A stretch of 64,000 bases of DNA from Capitella teleta (GCA_000328365.1 KB295185.1:294034-358033); one strand, 5' to 3'. Positions 8,238-19,635 are shown, counted from the first letter of the stretch. Notes: generated from the sequence alone by a model not told the origin. Numbers and translations: made by a program.

Positions 8238-8837
8238 CGAAGGAGCAGAAGGGGCGATTTGTGACGACTGCATAGACTGAGGGTTGGAGGGGGGCCAGGG
8301 GTTGCTATGTTGGGTTGCTAAGAGCGCTTGTTGTTGTTCGTGTAGCAGAGGAGGGGCGGTCGCTGTGATTCCTGATAACTGAGTGTTGTCCATATAACCG
8401 GTGATGAAAGATGAGTCATTATGAACTTCGCCTTTGATATCAGCGTCAATCATAACCAAGTCAGAGTCTTCTCCCGAGTCTTCTTCCTTTTTCACGCGCA
8501 ATCTATCTGGTTCAGATGTTTCGTCTTCTTCACTTGAGTCATCTTGGTGCGGAGATTGTTGGTTGGAGGGTCTCCGCCGACGCTTCCTTTTGTGTGGGCT
8601 ATGAGCGTCGCCCGGAGGCGGGGGGGGGTTCTTCACGTGGCCGCACGCTACACACGGGTCGTGGTCAGGCACCCCGATGCTCTCGTGTACGGGGACCACG
8701 AGCACATCCTGTTTGTCTACCGTGATGCAGATGAGGCCCTGCACAACCACCTGCTCTTCAAATGTTAAACTGTTTTTGCACAAAAGAGACACAGTGTCTT
8801 TCAACACGGCCATCAGACGCTCCTGTTCAGGCTTCAT
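8238..8837 (-). CDS. Common N-terminal coding exon of the zinc-finger locus
   Basis: ATG at 8837 opens 200 codons ending at a donor TCG|GTGGGT (phase 0). The phase matches all the intact zinc-finger exons downstream. Residues 1-60 form a compact, possibly folded segment with a central run of hydrophobic residues (VVVQGLICITVDKQDVLVVPV), but I do not recognise a domain and it is not BTB. After a CVAC pair come a proline run, a strong basic nuclear signal (HKRKRRRRP, about 82-90), an acidic Ser/Glu stretch, two psi-K-x-E sumoylation-type motifs (VKKE about 115, IKGE about 134), and a Gln/Pro/Ser-rich tail. The composition is that of a nuclear regulator that borrows its DNA-binding fingers from the downstream exons. 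Reading on past the donor gives only a few more residues before a stop. Confidence 0.75.
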
Positions 8838-10214
8838 GATGGCTGCAAAGAGAGCAAGCGTTAATCAACAGTTCTCATATGTACATGTGTCGCCATCGTT
8901 CATATACGCCGCCATGAAAATTGTTTGAAATATATTGTTTACAATAAACGGCAATCGTTAAGAATTGAGATGCGACTCTTTGCACTAGATCATCCATCAT
9001 CTCCCCCTCTGGCATCCCCTCCTTGCATAATGTCCATTTCAGGACAGCTGTGATTTGTTTTGGGTTAGCTCAATCTTGGAACAATAGTGAAATCCTCTAT
9101 CGTCATTGACTGTTGAATACAATCTGGGTTTGTTTTGGCAACAAGTCACCGTAAGAGCATATTTCTCAAACGTTTGAGTTTGAGTGCATGGGGCTAAATT
9201 GAATGATGTCTGGGTGAATGATGTCTGGATAAGAACAAATTAATTGCTGTCAACTGCACTATTGCATCATTCGTTCGGTTCCATGCTCTACGTGCGCGTG
9301 CATGCACTAACAGTCGGTATTGACCAAATGCGACCCAGGGGAACAAAATCAACACCAAAAATCACGTCATTAGCGTTTGTACATGACGCCAAAAATGTAA
9401 AATAATTTAAAGCAATTGTTGATCATGAATCGCCTTCCAATTGAGTTATTTTTATTTTCGCAGGCTTCGTTTCTGAGTCTGTACAGAATACTACTACTAG
9501 TATATTCAGTTTGTCATTCATTTCGATACTTTTTTGTCTCGACAAAGAAGGTTTCAAAAACTTTCTTTGATGTTGATTTCTGATAGCACATGTATTTTTT
9601 TTTTTCCAAGTATACTTGTCGACAAATTGTAGGCATGCCGATGTAGAGGTTAATTAGGTATGATCATTTGATTCTTGTATCTAGGTATCTGTATTATTAT
9701 TCTTCATACTATTTTTTACATAGAATATATATTTGATATAAATGAAATACCATCAAATACAACTGTCAAGGAATCCAGGGAGGAAAGCTGCAATATGTAT
9801 TCCTTCAAACAAATCGGTAGCTATAAGGGTTTTAACACAATTTCTCTTGTAGAGCATAGATGCCATGACATATCAAACTAACATTTTTCTTTATTATAAA
9901 AAATTTATTTCCTCATATGTTTTAAAATAATAGTAGTTTTTAGAAGGGTGCATGCTGTTGCATTGCTTTTGGCGCTAAGTGTATATGTTTTAACAGCGCT
10001 AATTTTATTGATTTCTGGACTCACGAGAGAGAAATTATGATTGCTCTGAGCCGACTTGATTGAGCCATAATTTTTACTCAGCCGCCGCCGTGGAAAAAGG
10101 TCGGCTTAGCTGGCTAGCCACCAAATTGATGCTTCAGCCAGCCATATTTTCACAGCTTGGCGACTTTTGGGTATAAAGCGTTTGCTTCCCAGTCAGTGAC
10201 TTACTCCAGCTAAT
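8838..10214. other. Upstream region of the zinc-finger locus; no gene
   Basis: AT-rich with only weak short frames. The first few hundred bases should hold the 5' UTR and promoter of the zinc-finger locus, but I see no diagnostic TATA box. A GC-rich patch of CCGCCGCCG and GGCTGGCTAGCC words lies near 10080-10135 and resembles the patch at 28230-28390. Confidence 0.4.
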
Positions 10215-10451
10215 CAGAACATGGCTACCGAGTGAGTGAGTGAGTGAGTGAGTGAGTGATGGGATTTTACGGCTCCACCCAATCCGATCGGATGATACGG
10301 GCGCCAGAACAGAAGGCCCGGGACCGGGGTTTCCCCCTACTCTTATCGATAAATCACAAGGGTTCTTTATCCTGCATTCCACCATAGACAGTAGTACACA
10401 GCGCCCGGCCTTGTTTCGCAGTTGGGCAGCACTGCAGAACATGGCTACTGA
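10215..10451 (-). mobile_element. 5'-truncated tRNA-type SINE with 17-bp target duplication
   Basis: The segment 10232-10434 is the reverse complement of the 3' half of the complete SINE at 31059-31390 (shared blocks around cccgggaccggggttt and cgcccggccttgttt). It is flanked by a direct repeat, CAGAACATGGCTACYGA, at 10215-10231 and 10435-10451 with one mismatch, which I read as the target site duplication. The 3' end carries a (GAGT)n run of about seven units, the simple-repeat tail typical of such elements. The tRNA-like head is missing. Confidence 0.75.
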
Positions 10452-10898
10452 ACATTCACCCACCAAGCATCCATCCTTTGGAACCGATTACCTTCCAAGG
10501 GGCAGAACCAGCAATCGCTTGATGCTTAAGACTTATCAAATAGTAAGTCTTAAGTACTATTAAGTACTTAAAATACTAGAAAATGCAATGCTAAAATATT
10601 TCTAGTTTATCATAAAATACTATTCTAGTATTTTATAATTTTCCTTTTTCCCTCTGTTTGTACAGCACATATGAATGTTCTTTGATATTGCTGAAAATGC
10701 GTTTTTAAATGTAATAAATGAAATGAAAATGAAATGAAGAACATTGTTACTAGTATGCTGTGTACATATCCAATAGGATTTTATTCTCTTTTTAATCAAT
10801 ATAATCCATGTTAAATAATATTATTAAATTGTTGAGGGGAGTGTTTCACTGTTTGTTGTTTGATGTTGGCTGCTGGGCAGTGAGTTCCTTGATGGTTA
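10452..10898. other. AT-rich spacer
   Basis: No gene. Contains short self-similar words around ttaagtact and agtattt (10535-10640), with no clear element. Confidence 0.4.
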
Positions 10899-11247
10899 AC
10901 ATGGGAGTGCTTTGCACCATGATCCAGAAAAAAATTGTTCGCTAGAGAGGACTGTTCGCTAGAGGTGTGTTCGTTAGATACAGGTAGTAGGTACTAGGCC
11001 TACTCTGCTGAAATTGATTAGGTCAGCTAAGTAGGCTAGCTGACTTGCTTAGTACTAAGCTGTAGTATTAGTAAGTAAGACCTAGGATTAGCTGACATAC
11101 TACAGCGAGCCCAATGGGTCTCGCTGTACGGTAAACGCATTAAACAGGCATGAGACAGAGGTTTGACAAAAAGTACTGAAAGTCTAGCAGGGGCAGGGGG
11201 GGATTTTTAGATCTGTATACCTCGCCCGAGAATCTGTGCTAACCTAG
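10899..11247. repeat. 349-bp direct repeat, copy 1
   Basis: Near-identical to 12246-12594 with no indels and one substitution noticed (ggtactagg versus ggtaccagg). It contains an almost perfect palindrome (TACAGCGAGCCCA...TGGGTCTCGCTGTA) near 11101-11128 and short words built on cttag and gtaag. No coding potential. The two copies lie either side of an assembly gap. Confidence 0.85.
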
Positions 11248-12245
11248 TAGCTATGTGCACAGCGCGCCGCGCTTAAGCGATCGCCCCGTCGCTGAGCCTT
11301 GGACCCGGCTTTTCGCGTTTTGCAGCGCTGCGCCGCCGATGGGTGTAAACAATTAAAGTTTTCGGGCATTTATAATCGGATTTAAGCAAAAGTAAAGTAA
11401 GGTTTTTGAAGTAAATTGGACGCCCTTTCAGATGAGCATAATATTTTTAAGATCACACGACGTTTTCTATGGTTTTTCGTCGATTGAAAACCGCTAAAAT
11501 ATTACTCGCCGAAACATGGAGAATACTTTTTTTTGTTAAACCGTACACGTGTGTACATACTACCAGTGATAGGTCATCCTATTAACTACCTTTGTGTGAA
11601 ATTTCAAGCCTGTAACCCCATTTCTAGTCATTTCGTAGCCGATTTAGTGAGGGCACCCTCCTGCTGACAGCGCGCTCCGATCGCGGCGGCTCTCGCGCCC
11701 CTATTATCGTCCACTTCCTGTGTATTTTCGTCTGCTGCATTACGCAATGAATCGATCTTTTCTGGGCCTGTAAACTAATTTCCAGAGTAGTCTATGCATT
11801 GAATGTTGCTAAATAATAATGTAAAACATATTTAAATATGGGGATCCTCAGNNNNNNNNNNNNNNNNNNNNNNNNNNNNNNNNNNNNNNNNNNNNNNNNN
11901 NGCCATTTTGAAAAAAAAAATTAACGAGTATTTTGGAATAGTTGCACTGATTCTGGAAATGTATAGTTTGCCCTGGTTATATCCTTTAGTTTTGATGCTA
12001 GAAGCCAAACAGTACTTCAAGGAGCTCAGAATGTTCAGCTGAATGACCAATTATCACATTATGTCACAATGCTTTCTTTCAGGAAATTGACCCTATAATT
12101 ACCGTGACCTTTTCAACCATAACTTTTGAAATAGTAGAGTTATCAGGATGAGGTTTTCACTACTGCATTCTGCTTTGTCTGCTCTTTACATTAAGCAAAA
12201 GAAATAGATCATAACTGCAGAGAGAAAAAATCACATAAACGGCCT
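11248..12245. other. Interval between the two direct repeats, including assembly gap
   Basis: Starts GC-rich (gcgcgccgcgct..., 11260-11340) then becomes AT-rich. A run of 50 N at 11852-11901 is probably a fixed-size gap placeholder. No gene seen. Confidence 0.6.
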
Positions 12246-12594
12246 ACATGGGAGTGCTTTGCACCATGATCCAGAAAAAAATTGTTCGCTAGAGAGGACT
12301 GTTCGCTAGAGGTGTGTTCGTTAGATACAGGTAGTAGGTACCAGGCCTACTCTGCTGAAATTGATTAGGTCAGCTAAGTAGGCTAGCTGACTTGCTTAGT
12401 ACTAAGCTGTAGTATTAGTAAGTAAGACCTAGGATTAGCTGACATACTACAGCGAGCCCAATGGGTCTCGCTGTACGGTAAACGCATTAAACAGGCATGA
12501 GACAGAGGTTTGACAAAAAGTACTGAAAGTCTAGCAGGGGCAGGGGGGGATTTTTAGATCTGTATACCTCGCCCGAGAATCTGTGCTAACCTAG
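12246..12594. repeat. 349-bp direct repeat, copy 2
   Basis: Second copy of the repeat at 10899-11247, in the same orientation and 1347 bp away. Such high identity means a very recent duplication, a young mobile element, or an assembly duplication around the gap. I see neither terminal inverted repeats nor flanking target duplications at the edges. Confidence 0.85.
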
Positions 12595-13573
12595 GAGTAG
12601 GAAGTAGGGAGTAGCCTCGTACTCGTAGGGGGTCTGCCGGTTTAAAATTCGTACTGAAAAGTTCAATATCAGCTCACTCTCTATCACTTACTCAGCCAAA
12701 CAGCAATAATGATCCGTAGCAAATGACTGCGCCTCCTAAAAATGGAGAATTCGTCAACTTATTTTACAGTAATCGGCGTTTTTATTGAAAATGATCATGG
12801 AGGTGACACCGAATTGTCGGGCGTACTTGGCGTGGCTGCAGCTAGACGGGACTAAATAAAAGCTCATGAATATTCAAAGATACTCTTTGTCGAGGAAACA
12901 AAAGCCAAATACTTTTTCTCTAGTAAAATAACGCGTCGACGTTGATTTTTTTTTAAATATTTCTCATTATATGAACATAATATGATGATATGTTCTAAGT
13001 TGATATAGAGTTACTAGAGTGAATAACATAAGCATTATTATTATAATGAGCGCAAAATAGAGCCCTTATATTAATAGCGAACAATCGCTGAAACCGGAAC
13101 ATGCGCAGTCTGCGCGCTGTGCAAGCGGCCCCGTTTTGAGCTCGTCTTACTTACAGATCAAAGGCGCGTTTTATTAAGCGTTTTATAAAGCGATCTTATC
13201 TTCCTCAGTTCGAATTTTCAAAACACTTAAATGCTTTGATTATTCCTTATAAATAAATGATTAATGTTATAATTGTCTTTATTGTGACAAACACTAAATA
13301 TTTCCAATCCATATGCCAACAAGCTTTTCTACAATGACCCGGAACTATAATAGCTAAAGTCGGGGATAACCCGATAGCAGGGTTTTACATTATTGCTCCA
13401 CAGCCAAAACAGCTCTTCGAAACAGCACTGCTTAAAATTGACTTAAATGTCAGGGCGATGTCAACTCAACAGTGTGAGTTATTCTGATGAAAGATTATGT
13501 TCGATAACACATAATCATGTTTTATGTATCGAGGTTTGAAAGCATAAGCGCATATAGCTAATAAGCGAGGGTC
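12595..13573. other. Repeat-rich spacer, no gene
   Basis: Begins with a short block of stuttered agtagg words (12594-12640). The rest is AT-rich, with a GC patch at 13100-13150 (ctgcgcgctgtgcaagcggcc). No frames of interest. Confidence 0.35.
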
Positions 13574-16135
13574 GTGACAGAACGGTCTGTTTTCGCTCGT
13601 TTCGCTCGCATGGGTGAACATTTTATAAAACAGGGGCGTGATGATTTTTGGACTGAAGTGAAAAAGATGCGTGGCAACAATAGTGCCACTCCAACTATGG
13701 TTGATGATTGCCTGTCTGAATATGATATTGCTCTTTGTTTTCGCGGGAAGTACAACACCCTGTACAACAGTGTTGGTTATGTGCCAGAAGAAATGGTCCG
13801 TTTGAGATAGGAAATCGAAGCCAATTCATGTCGTCATGAGGGAGAGATGTACCGTTCACATGTGCTCAGCATCCGAGATGTTACCATTGCTGTGAGTAAT
13901 CTTAAGCGGGGCATTACTCTGATCACCTCCGTTTTGCTTCTAACCGTTTTCTTTGCTGCTTATCTCTGACTCTCAACAGTTTGTCCGTGCATGGTCTTGT
14001 TCCAGATGAAATAATGGCTCTATCTACCGTTTCTCCGATTCCGAAGAACAAGCGCAAAAGTTTGAATGACTCGGATAACTACCGGACTATTGCCTTAAAG
14101 GGAGGGAGAACTCGTTATCTGATGCACCAAAAATGATTTCTATGCCTGGCCCACACAAGGAATGTCATCGCTAACGATTTCGCGGGAGATATATTGCTAA
14201 TTAGGCGTGACGTCAGGAGCTGTGATAAAACACCGAGTTCCCCATCTTTTACAATGGGCCTCGTCATATCAGCGTTTCCTGCGATTAAATCCCTGGATAT
14301 TTTTTTTTCTTTTCTTTTCGGAAATAGATAGAATAATCATTTTGCCACCAGTCAGGCGCGAAAAAAAAATATTTTTCGCTATTTTTCTTATTTTAACAAG
14401 CGATTTTCTATGACACCTAACATGTTTCTTATCCTGAAACAGTAAAACGGTCAGCCAGAGTGCACCACGCATGCGCTTTCGTTTCGTAAACAACAAAGAT
14501 GTCCTTTTATGGCGAAGATCATCTGCTCTGATTGGCTGAAATCGATAGCTTCACGAGGGGAACGGGACCAATCACAGCAAGCCATCAGCTGACGTTTGCC
14601 TCCTGTACTTCGCAATGGAAGCCATTCTCCCATAGGCCCAATGCTAACCCCGATATTCGGAATGCATTATTTCCTTACGCTTGCATCCAGGCATGGTGTT
14701 TTTGGCACGGAATGCTATCAATTAGTGCTATGAGTCAATAGAACATCACTTAAAATTCAGTTCCCCATCCCTTTAAGCAGCATAATCGGTAAGATGCTCG
14801 ACAGGGTTCTGATCGAGAAATGTTCTGCTCTGACTGATACATCTGATCTCCAGTTTGGTTTCAAGGCACGTCATTCTACAAACCAATGTTCGTTTGTTGC
14901 CAGGGAGATAATTGAATATTATCACTGCCGTGATTCTGATGTCTACGATATTTTACTCGATGCCACTAAGGCCTTCGACAAAGTTGAATACACGGCACTG
15001 TTTCCCATTCTGATCTCAAAAGGTGTCTGTCCGATTGTGGCGAGATTTCTGCTCAACTTGTACACGCAGCAGCAGATACGGGTGCGTTGGGGTGCATCGC
15101 ACACTGACAGCTTTGCCTCATCAAATGACGTGAAGCAAGGAGGCGTACTGTCTCCGCTTCTCTTCTTACTCTATCTAGATCATCTACTGCGACAGCTAGA
15201 ATCATCTGCATTCGGATGTTAGATTGGTCTCCAGTACTGTGGCGCTCTTGCCTAAGCTGATGATGTGGTACTAATTGCACCCACTCTCAGGGCAGTGAAA
15301 GAGCAATTGAAGGTATGTGCTCAGTACGCATAGACATACCAGGTGTCTTTTAATGCATCAAAAAGTAAATTGATTCCTCTATGCCGTAATGATCCTCTCA
15401 CCCCTACAGCATTCAGTGTGCGCCTGATGGATGAGCCAATCGAATGTGCTGCACATGATAAACACCTGCATGGGAATGTACGCTATTGGGCTTTTTAGTG
15501 AGGAAGAGGTTATTGATAATGTGATGATTCGGTCCCACTTTAAGTGGCTTGTGCGTATTGTGCGTATCATCTCTTCAAATCATTTTGTATGCCTCTGTAT
15601 GGGTCCATTCTTTGGAACTTTCTACATCGGTCAGTAAATCGGTTTTACACTGCATGGCGTAAAGCTATTCGATGCATAGGCCTACTGCATGTGCATCCGC
15701 GCTCTTACTCATGTTTTCTCGCTCCAGTCTGCAATGATGTTGATGTTGAAATTCAGCTACTGTGCCGCAACGTCAGGTTCCTTCGGTCTTTGGAAAGAAG
15801 CAATAACCGTACGTGTTGTGCGGTGCTGCTTTCAGTTGGTTTAGAACGTCAGTACTTTCAATACAACTCGCTATATACCAGTGATCCCATGAAGGCAATA
15901 ATTACTACGGTATCTCTGCTATTTCATGTGCCTGCATGGACCTGCATGGCTTCCTATGCCCTTTCTACAAAACAATGGAAAAAAGGTTCTTGTGTACTCG
16001 GAATGAATGGACTCACAATTCCGGTCCCGGAGGGTTCAGAGCTTTATTGTGAAATACAGAAATCTGGAATACTGGATGAATAATGAGACAATGAAACAAT
16101 GAGAGAATATAATGATGCGAATGAGAGAATGAATA
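13574..16135 (+). mobile_element. Decayed LINE (non-LTR retrotransposon) split by a MITE
   Basis: A reverse transcriptase is recognisable in pieces. The pre-RT part is at 13574-14094. After an inserted MITE (14099-14772) come QFGFKARHSTNQC, ATKAFDKVEYTALF and KQGGVLSPLLF (14776-15222), the usual RT blocks. The ADD of the catalytic YADD box is present near 15256 but the Tyr codon reads as a stop. A C-terminal part (SFCMPLYGSILWNF, then RFYTAWRKAIRCIG) spans 15566-16083, like CR1/Jockey-type elements after the RT domain. No endonuclease domain was recognised. A run of aatga words at 16084-16135 may be the 3' tail. Several stops and frame changes: inactive. The clade is a guess. Confidence 0.75.
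14095..14776 (-). mobile_element. TTAA-flanked MITE, copy 1 (inserted in the LINE)
   Basis: A 674-bp element (14099-14772) bounded by TTAA at 14095-14098 and 14773-14776. Terminal inverted repeats are AGGGAGGGAGAACT and AGGGATGGGGAACT. A second copy in opposite orientation is at 21364-22067. No transposase. The TTAA duplication is the hallmark of piggyBac-type transposition, though the tip is AGGG, not the canonical CCC/CCY tip. The host frame reads continuously if one TTAA and the insert are removed (...TIAL then SSIIGKMLD...), which proves the insertion boundaries. Contains TGACGTCA (14208-14215), CCAAT-type words and CGCATGCGC (about 14468). Confidence 0.85.
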
Positions 16136-17748
16136 ATAGCGGCGCGACCATAAGTCAAAAGGGCAGACCAGTCTTTAAAATACCGCTGTCACGCTTGAGT
16201 GAAGCGAACGTTATGACTTATGAAGAATCCCTTCCACATTTTGATTTTACCCTATTTCACATTGAGTATCAGCGGTCTGATATCTGCCACGTGTGGTGCC
16301 TGATATGCGAGGATAATTATATAAATTTGGTGTCTGGTGTCGATATAACCATAACCACATTGGTGACATTACCAACAACCATCGTGGAATGATAGTGGAA
16401 CAAAATGTCGCAAATTGACATACCATCGACTGACAGACATATTGAACTTGAAAGATACAGCAGGTTCCAATTCGAGGAATCAACAAGATGGCAATGAGTG
16501 GAGAAAATAATAGGTTTGGCTGATCAATGTCTTTTGTATAAACATCGAATGAGTAACAGCTTCCGACTGCTTAATTACATGCACTTGGATAACTGCTGAA
16601 TGCAATTGAGAGTTCCCTTGCTCCTATTTCTCGAGGCCAATCATATAGCCAGTCATATCTGGGAGTATCAAATCTTGAAAGAAAGCCTTCCTCTGATCAG
16701 TATTGAAACACTTGAACATGAAATCACTGAAGCGTACGCTGCTTTGAAAACAAAAGGTGGGCGTTTGGTGCTCGTGCAACTGACACGTAGTAACACGGAG
16801 TAAAGGAAATCAAAGCTATGATGGAGACCACGACTTATGGAGTCGACTGGAGAAAGCACTTTAAAGTGTGTAATAAGTCCACGGGTCAGAGGCATTTCTT
16901 TCTTATCAGGTAACTCCTAAATCATCCTTTTAGCATGCAGATGTACTCAATTGCATTATATTTCAATTTTATTTTTCAATTGATTTCATCCAATAGAGAT
17001 CCAAAAAGTCCGGAATTCAATGGGGAGAAAGACGAAAACGGCATACATTGCCCAGAGGCCCCAGATATAAGAGGAATATGCGGTTATGTGGATTTGAGGA
17101 ATACATGTACCTATATGCAGGTACAAATTTACATTTACAAGCAATTAAGATATAACAGCTGAGCACGACTAATATGCCCTATAATTATGTGCAGTAAAGA
17201 ATATAAGACTTCTAACTAGTACATACCGGTAAAAGCAATCATTCAGCAGCATATCTATGTATTCACTATTGGAGATCCATCAAAGATATCTTGTCATGGA
17301 AGTACATGTACTTGAAATAATGTTTACCAGGATCCACGAATTGGCTACGAAAGAAAATCAATTCTTGATCGCAAACGGTTTGAAAATGAAAATGAAGATA
17401 ATACATGCGCGCCTTGTAGAATATTTTTGTAGATCCAATCTTTGATTTACAAATTATTAAGCCAATTATAGATCGTTGCGTTTCTTTTGCACCTACTTAA
17501 ATAAAGAAAACTAATTCATGTGAAAAGTGGAAAGAAATGATGCCTCAAACAAGTAACATATATATCGCTGGGTGTTCAACAAGTGAGCTGCCATCTGAGT
17601 ATTTCATTATGACGTGACATCCAAATCTCTCGATTGAAATACTAAACCCTATAGCATTGGATCATTGCTTCTTCATTTTACGATAGCTTAGAGTGAATTA
17701 ACAACACGGGCGATGATTGTACACGTAAGGCGTCTTGATGCCACCGTG
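16136..17748. other. Non-coding spacer upstream of the first GPCR
   Basis: AT-rich with several open frames of 60-97 codons that show no family features. No repeat boundaries noticed. Confidence 0.4.
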
Positions 17749-17784
17749 TATATAAACACGTGGCAGTGTTGAGTGGATCAGCAT
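17749..17784 (+). promoter_or_regulatory. TATA box and initiator of the GPCR gene
   Basis: TATATAAA at 17749-17756 is followed by an initiator-like TCAGCAT at 17778-17784, whose A is about 30 bp from the TATA box. The start codon at 17802 would leave a leader of some 20 nt. Spacing and motifs match a classical focused core promoter. Confidence 0.6.
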
Positions 17785-17801
17785 TGTACACCTCCATTGA
17801 A

Positions 17802-18815
17802 ATGAACACCAACAGCACGGACCAGGGGTCGTTTTCGGTGCCACCCGTTACTCTCAGCCCAGCGCAAATAAAACAATGCAACGACTTCTACATCGTCATC
17901 GGGTTCCTCATCTGGGTCTTTGTCATCCTGGGCGTGGTCGGGAATTCTTTGACGGTTTATGTCTTCAGAAAAGCAGCCTCCCAAACGTCCACCATGTACT
18001 TGATCTCCAACTTGGCGATTGTGGACGCCATGGTGGCGTTGCTCTTCATTCCGGTCTCCTTCTCTCCAAACGTCGCCTCACTTGCAACCTTCTACGTTGC
18101 GTACATCAGCAACATCGCGTACACCTTGAACCAGATCTCAATCTTCTTCATTACCATCCTCGTCTGGCAGAGGTACGTCAGCGTCTGCAAGCCGCATGAT
18201 ACCAGATACTGGACCAAAATCAGCGTTCTGCGAGGCATGGCCATCTGTGCTGTGCTCCTGGCGATCTGCACCTACTCGCCTGGGTTCTTCAAGTACAAAG
18301 TCATCAGAGTTGAAGGCGGCCTATTCCAGGCTTCTCCCACCAGTCTTGGAGGGAATACCATCTACTACTACTTGCACACTGTGGTCGTCATGAACCTCGT
18401 CAGTTACGTCGTCCCTGTGATCATCATTTCATACGCCACCTTCCGCCTGATCCAAGATCTCCGCAAAAGAAATCCTTTGGCGTCATCACAGACGGCCAAG
18501 CGGGATCTGACCAAGTCTGTAGTGATCAACGTGTTCCTGTTCCTTGTACTGCAATCACTCCGACCCACCCGATACATCTTGCTCAGGCTCTTCAATCCTT
18601 ACTCAAAAGCGATTCGATGTCAGGGTCCACTTATGTATTTTGCTCCGTTCCCTCCTTTTGCCACTATTCTCAACTCATCTGTCAATTTCATCATTTATGT
18701 TCTCTGCGCTAGAAGATTCCGCAAAAGAGTTACAACCATCCTATTATGCAAGAAAAATAACGTTGGCCCTGTGTCATCTTCTGATGGCGCTAAAATTGAT
18801 GTCATTAAATTTTAG
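17802..18815 (+). CDS. Class A (rhodopsin-like) G protein-coupled receptor, single coding exon
   Basis: 337 aa from ATG 17802; an upstream in-frame GTG is not a credible start. A short N-terminus with an Asn-x-Ser/Thr site (NST) leads into seven hydrophobic segments: TM1 GFLIWVFVILGVVGNSLTVYVF with the conserved GN, TM2 LISNLAIVDAMVALLF with N-L-x3-D, TM3 ending ILVWQRYVSVCKP, TM4 about 140-160, TM5 NLVSYVVPVIIISYATF, TM6 VVINVFLFLVLQSLRP, TM7 NSSVNFIIYVLCARRFRKR. The DRY box is QRY, the CWxP of TM6 is absent and NPxxY reads NFIIY, so it is a divergent receptor, probably lineage-specific; the ligand is unknown. A basic helix-8 region and short Ser-rich tail follow. It converges on TPGS2, with AATAAA at 19234-19239. 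Confidence 0.88.
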   Translation: MNTNSTDQGSFSVPPVTLSPAQIKQCNDFYIVIGFLIWVFVILGVVGNSLTVYVFRKAASQTSTMYLISNLAIVDAMVALLFIPVSFSPNVASLATFYVAYISNIAYTLNQISIFFITILVWQRYVSVCKPHDTRYWTKISVLRGMAICAVLLAICTYSPGFFKYKVIRVEGGLFQASPTSLGGNTIYYYLHTVVVMNLVSYVVPVIIISYATFRLIQDLRKRNPLASSQTAKRDLTKSVVINVFLFLVLQSLRPTRYILLRLFNPYSKAIRCQGPLMYFAPFPPFATILNSSVNFIIYVLCARRFRKRVTTILLCKKNNVGPVSSSDGAKIDVIKF

Positions 18816-19635
18816 TATCGTTGGGTACATTGCACTTAAATAGCTTGAATACAGTATACATGTGTTAGAGATATGCTTATCGTAGCGACCATTGCGCCAT
18901 ATAGAATTGCACCAAGAGGAGGTCAAGTGTTCATTTGGGACCAACTGAGATATCTAGCAGCGATTTTGTATTTTAATTGAACTATACTCTACATGCATAA
19001 CGCATGCTTTAGATGAGAATGATAGCACAGCAGAAGTTGCAGAACCAATATAATAATAAATAATTAATCACTTACCGTCATGTCTCAAAATAAGTGGATG
19101 TGCTATTTAATTATAAGGTGATACATGTACATATAATACATGTATATGCAAATGAATTGTATGTATAAATTATAAGAAATATGTGTTATGTACATTGTAT
19201 TAATATTTTTGTGCTTCTTGATTTTGATTTGTGAATAAAACACAGTGAAAAAAACATGAGAATTTTCACACTGCCCACGGGAAAAGCATTCATCTATTCG
19301 ACCTGAGAGCCACAACTATACTCCGCAGTATGGGAGCTAAAGTCCATCAAATTTCTTTACATTAACTTTTGAAAAGTTATACACAGTCACATTCCTCCCT
19401 TTGATGAACCTCATCATGCACTGAGCAGAATTTAAAAAAAAAAACCTCTAGAGCTCAGAAACAATCAATTTATTAGTGATCTAGACAAATAGCAACAAAG
19501 TGAAAAACAAAATATGTGAGAATAATGTCATCGCAATGGCTTTAAAACTTGCGAAGGAGCAGTTCTACTTGCGCCCATTCTGAAAAACATTAAATAAAAT
19601 TACATAACAGTTTTTTTTAAACATAGAAATATAAC
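18816..19635. other. Convergent 3' region between the GPCR and TPGS2
   Basis: Holds the GPCR 3' UTR (AATAAA at 19234-19239, about 420 bp after the stop) and the TPGS2 3' UTR on the other strand (plus TTTATT near 19469). Rich in acatgta words near 19110-19190. No other gene. Confidence 0.5.

Noticed and set aside
11832-12050. 72-codon frame spanning the N run
   Set aside because: Translated through unknown bases; meaningless.
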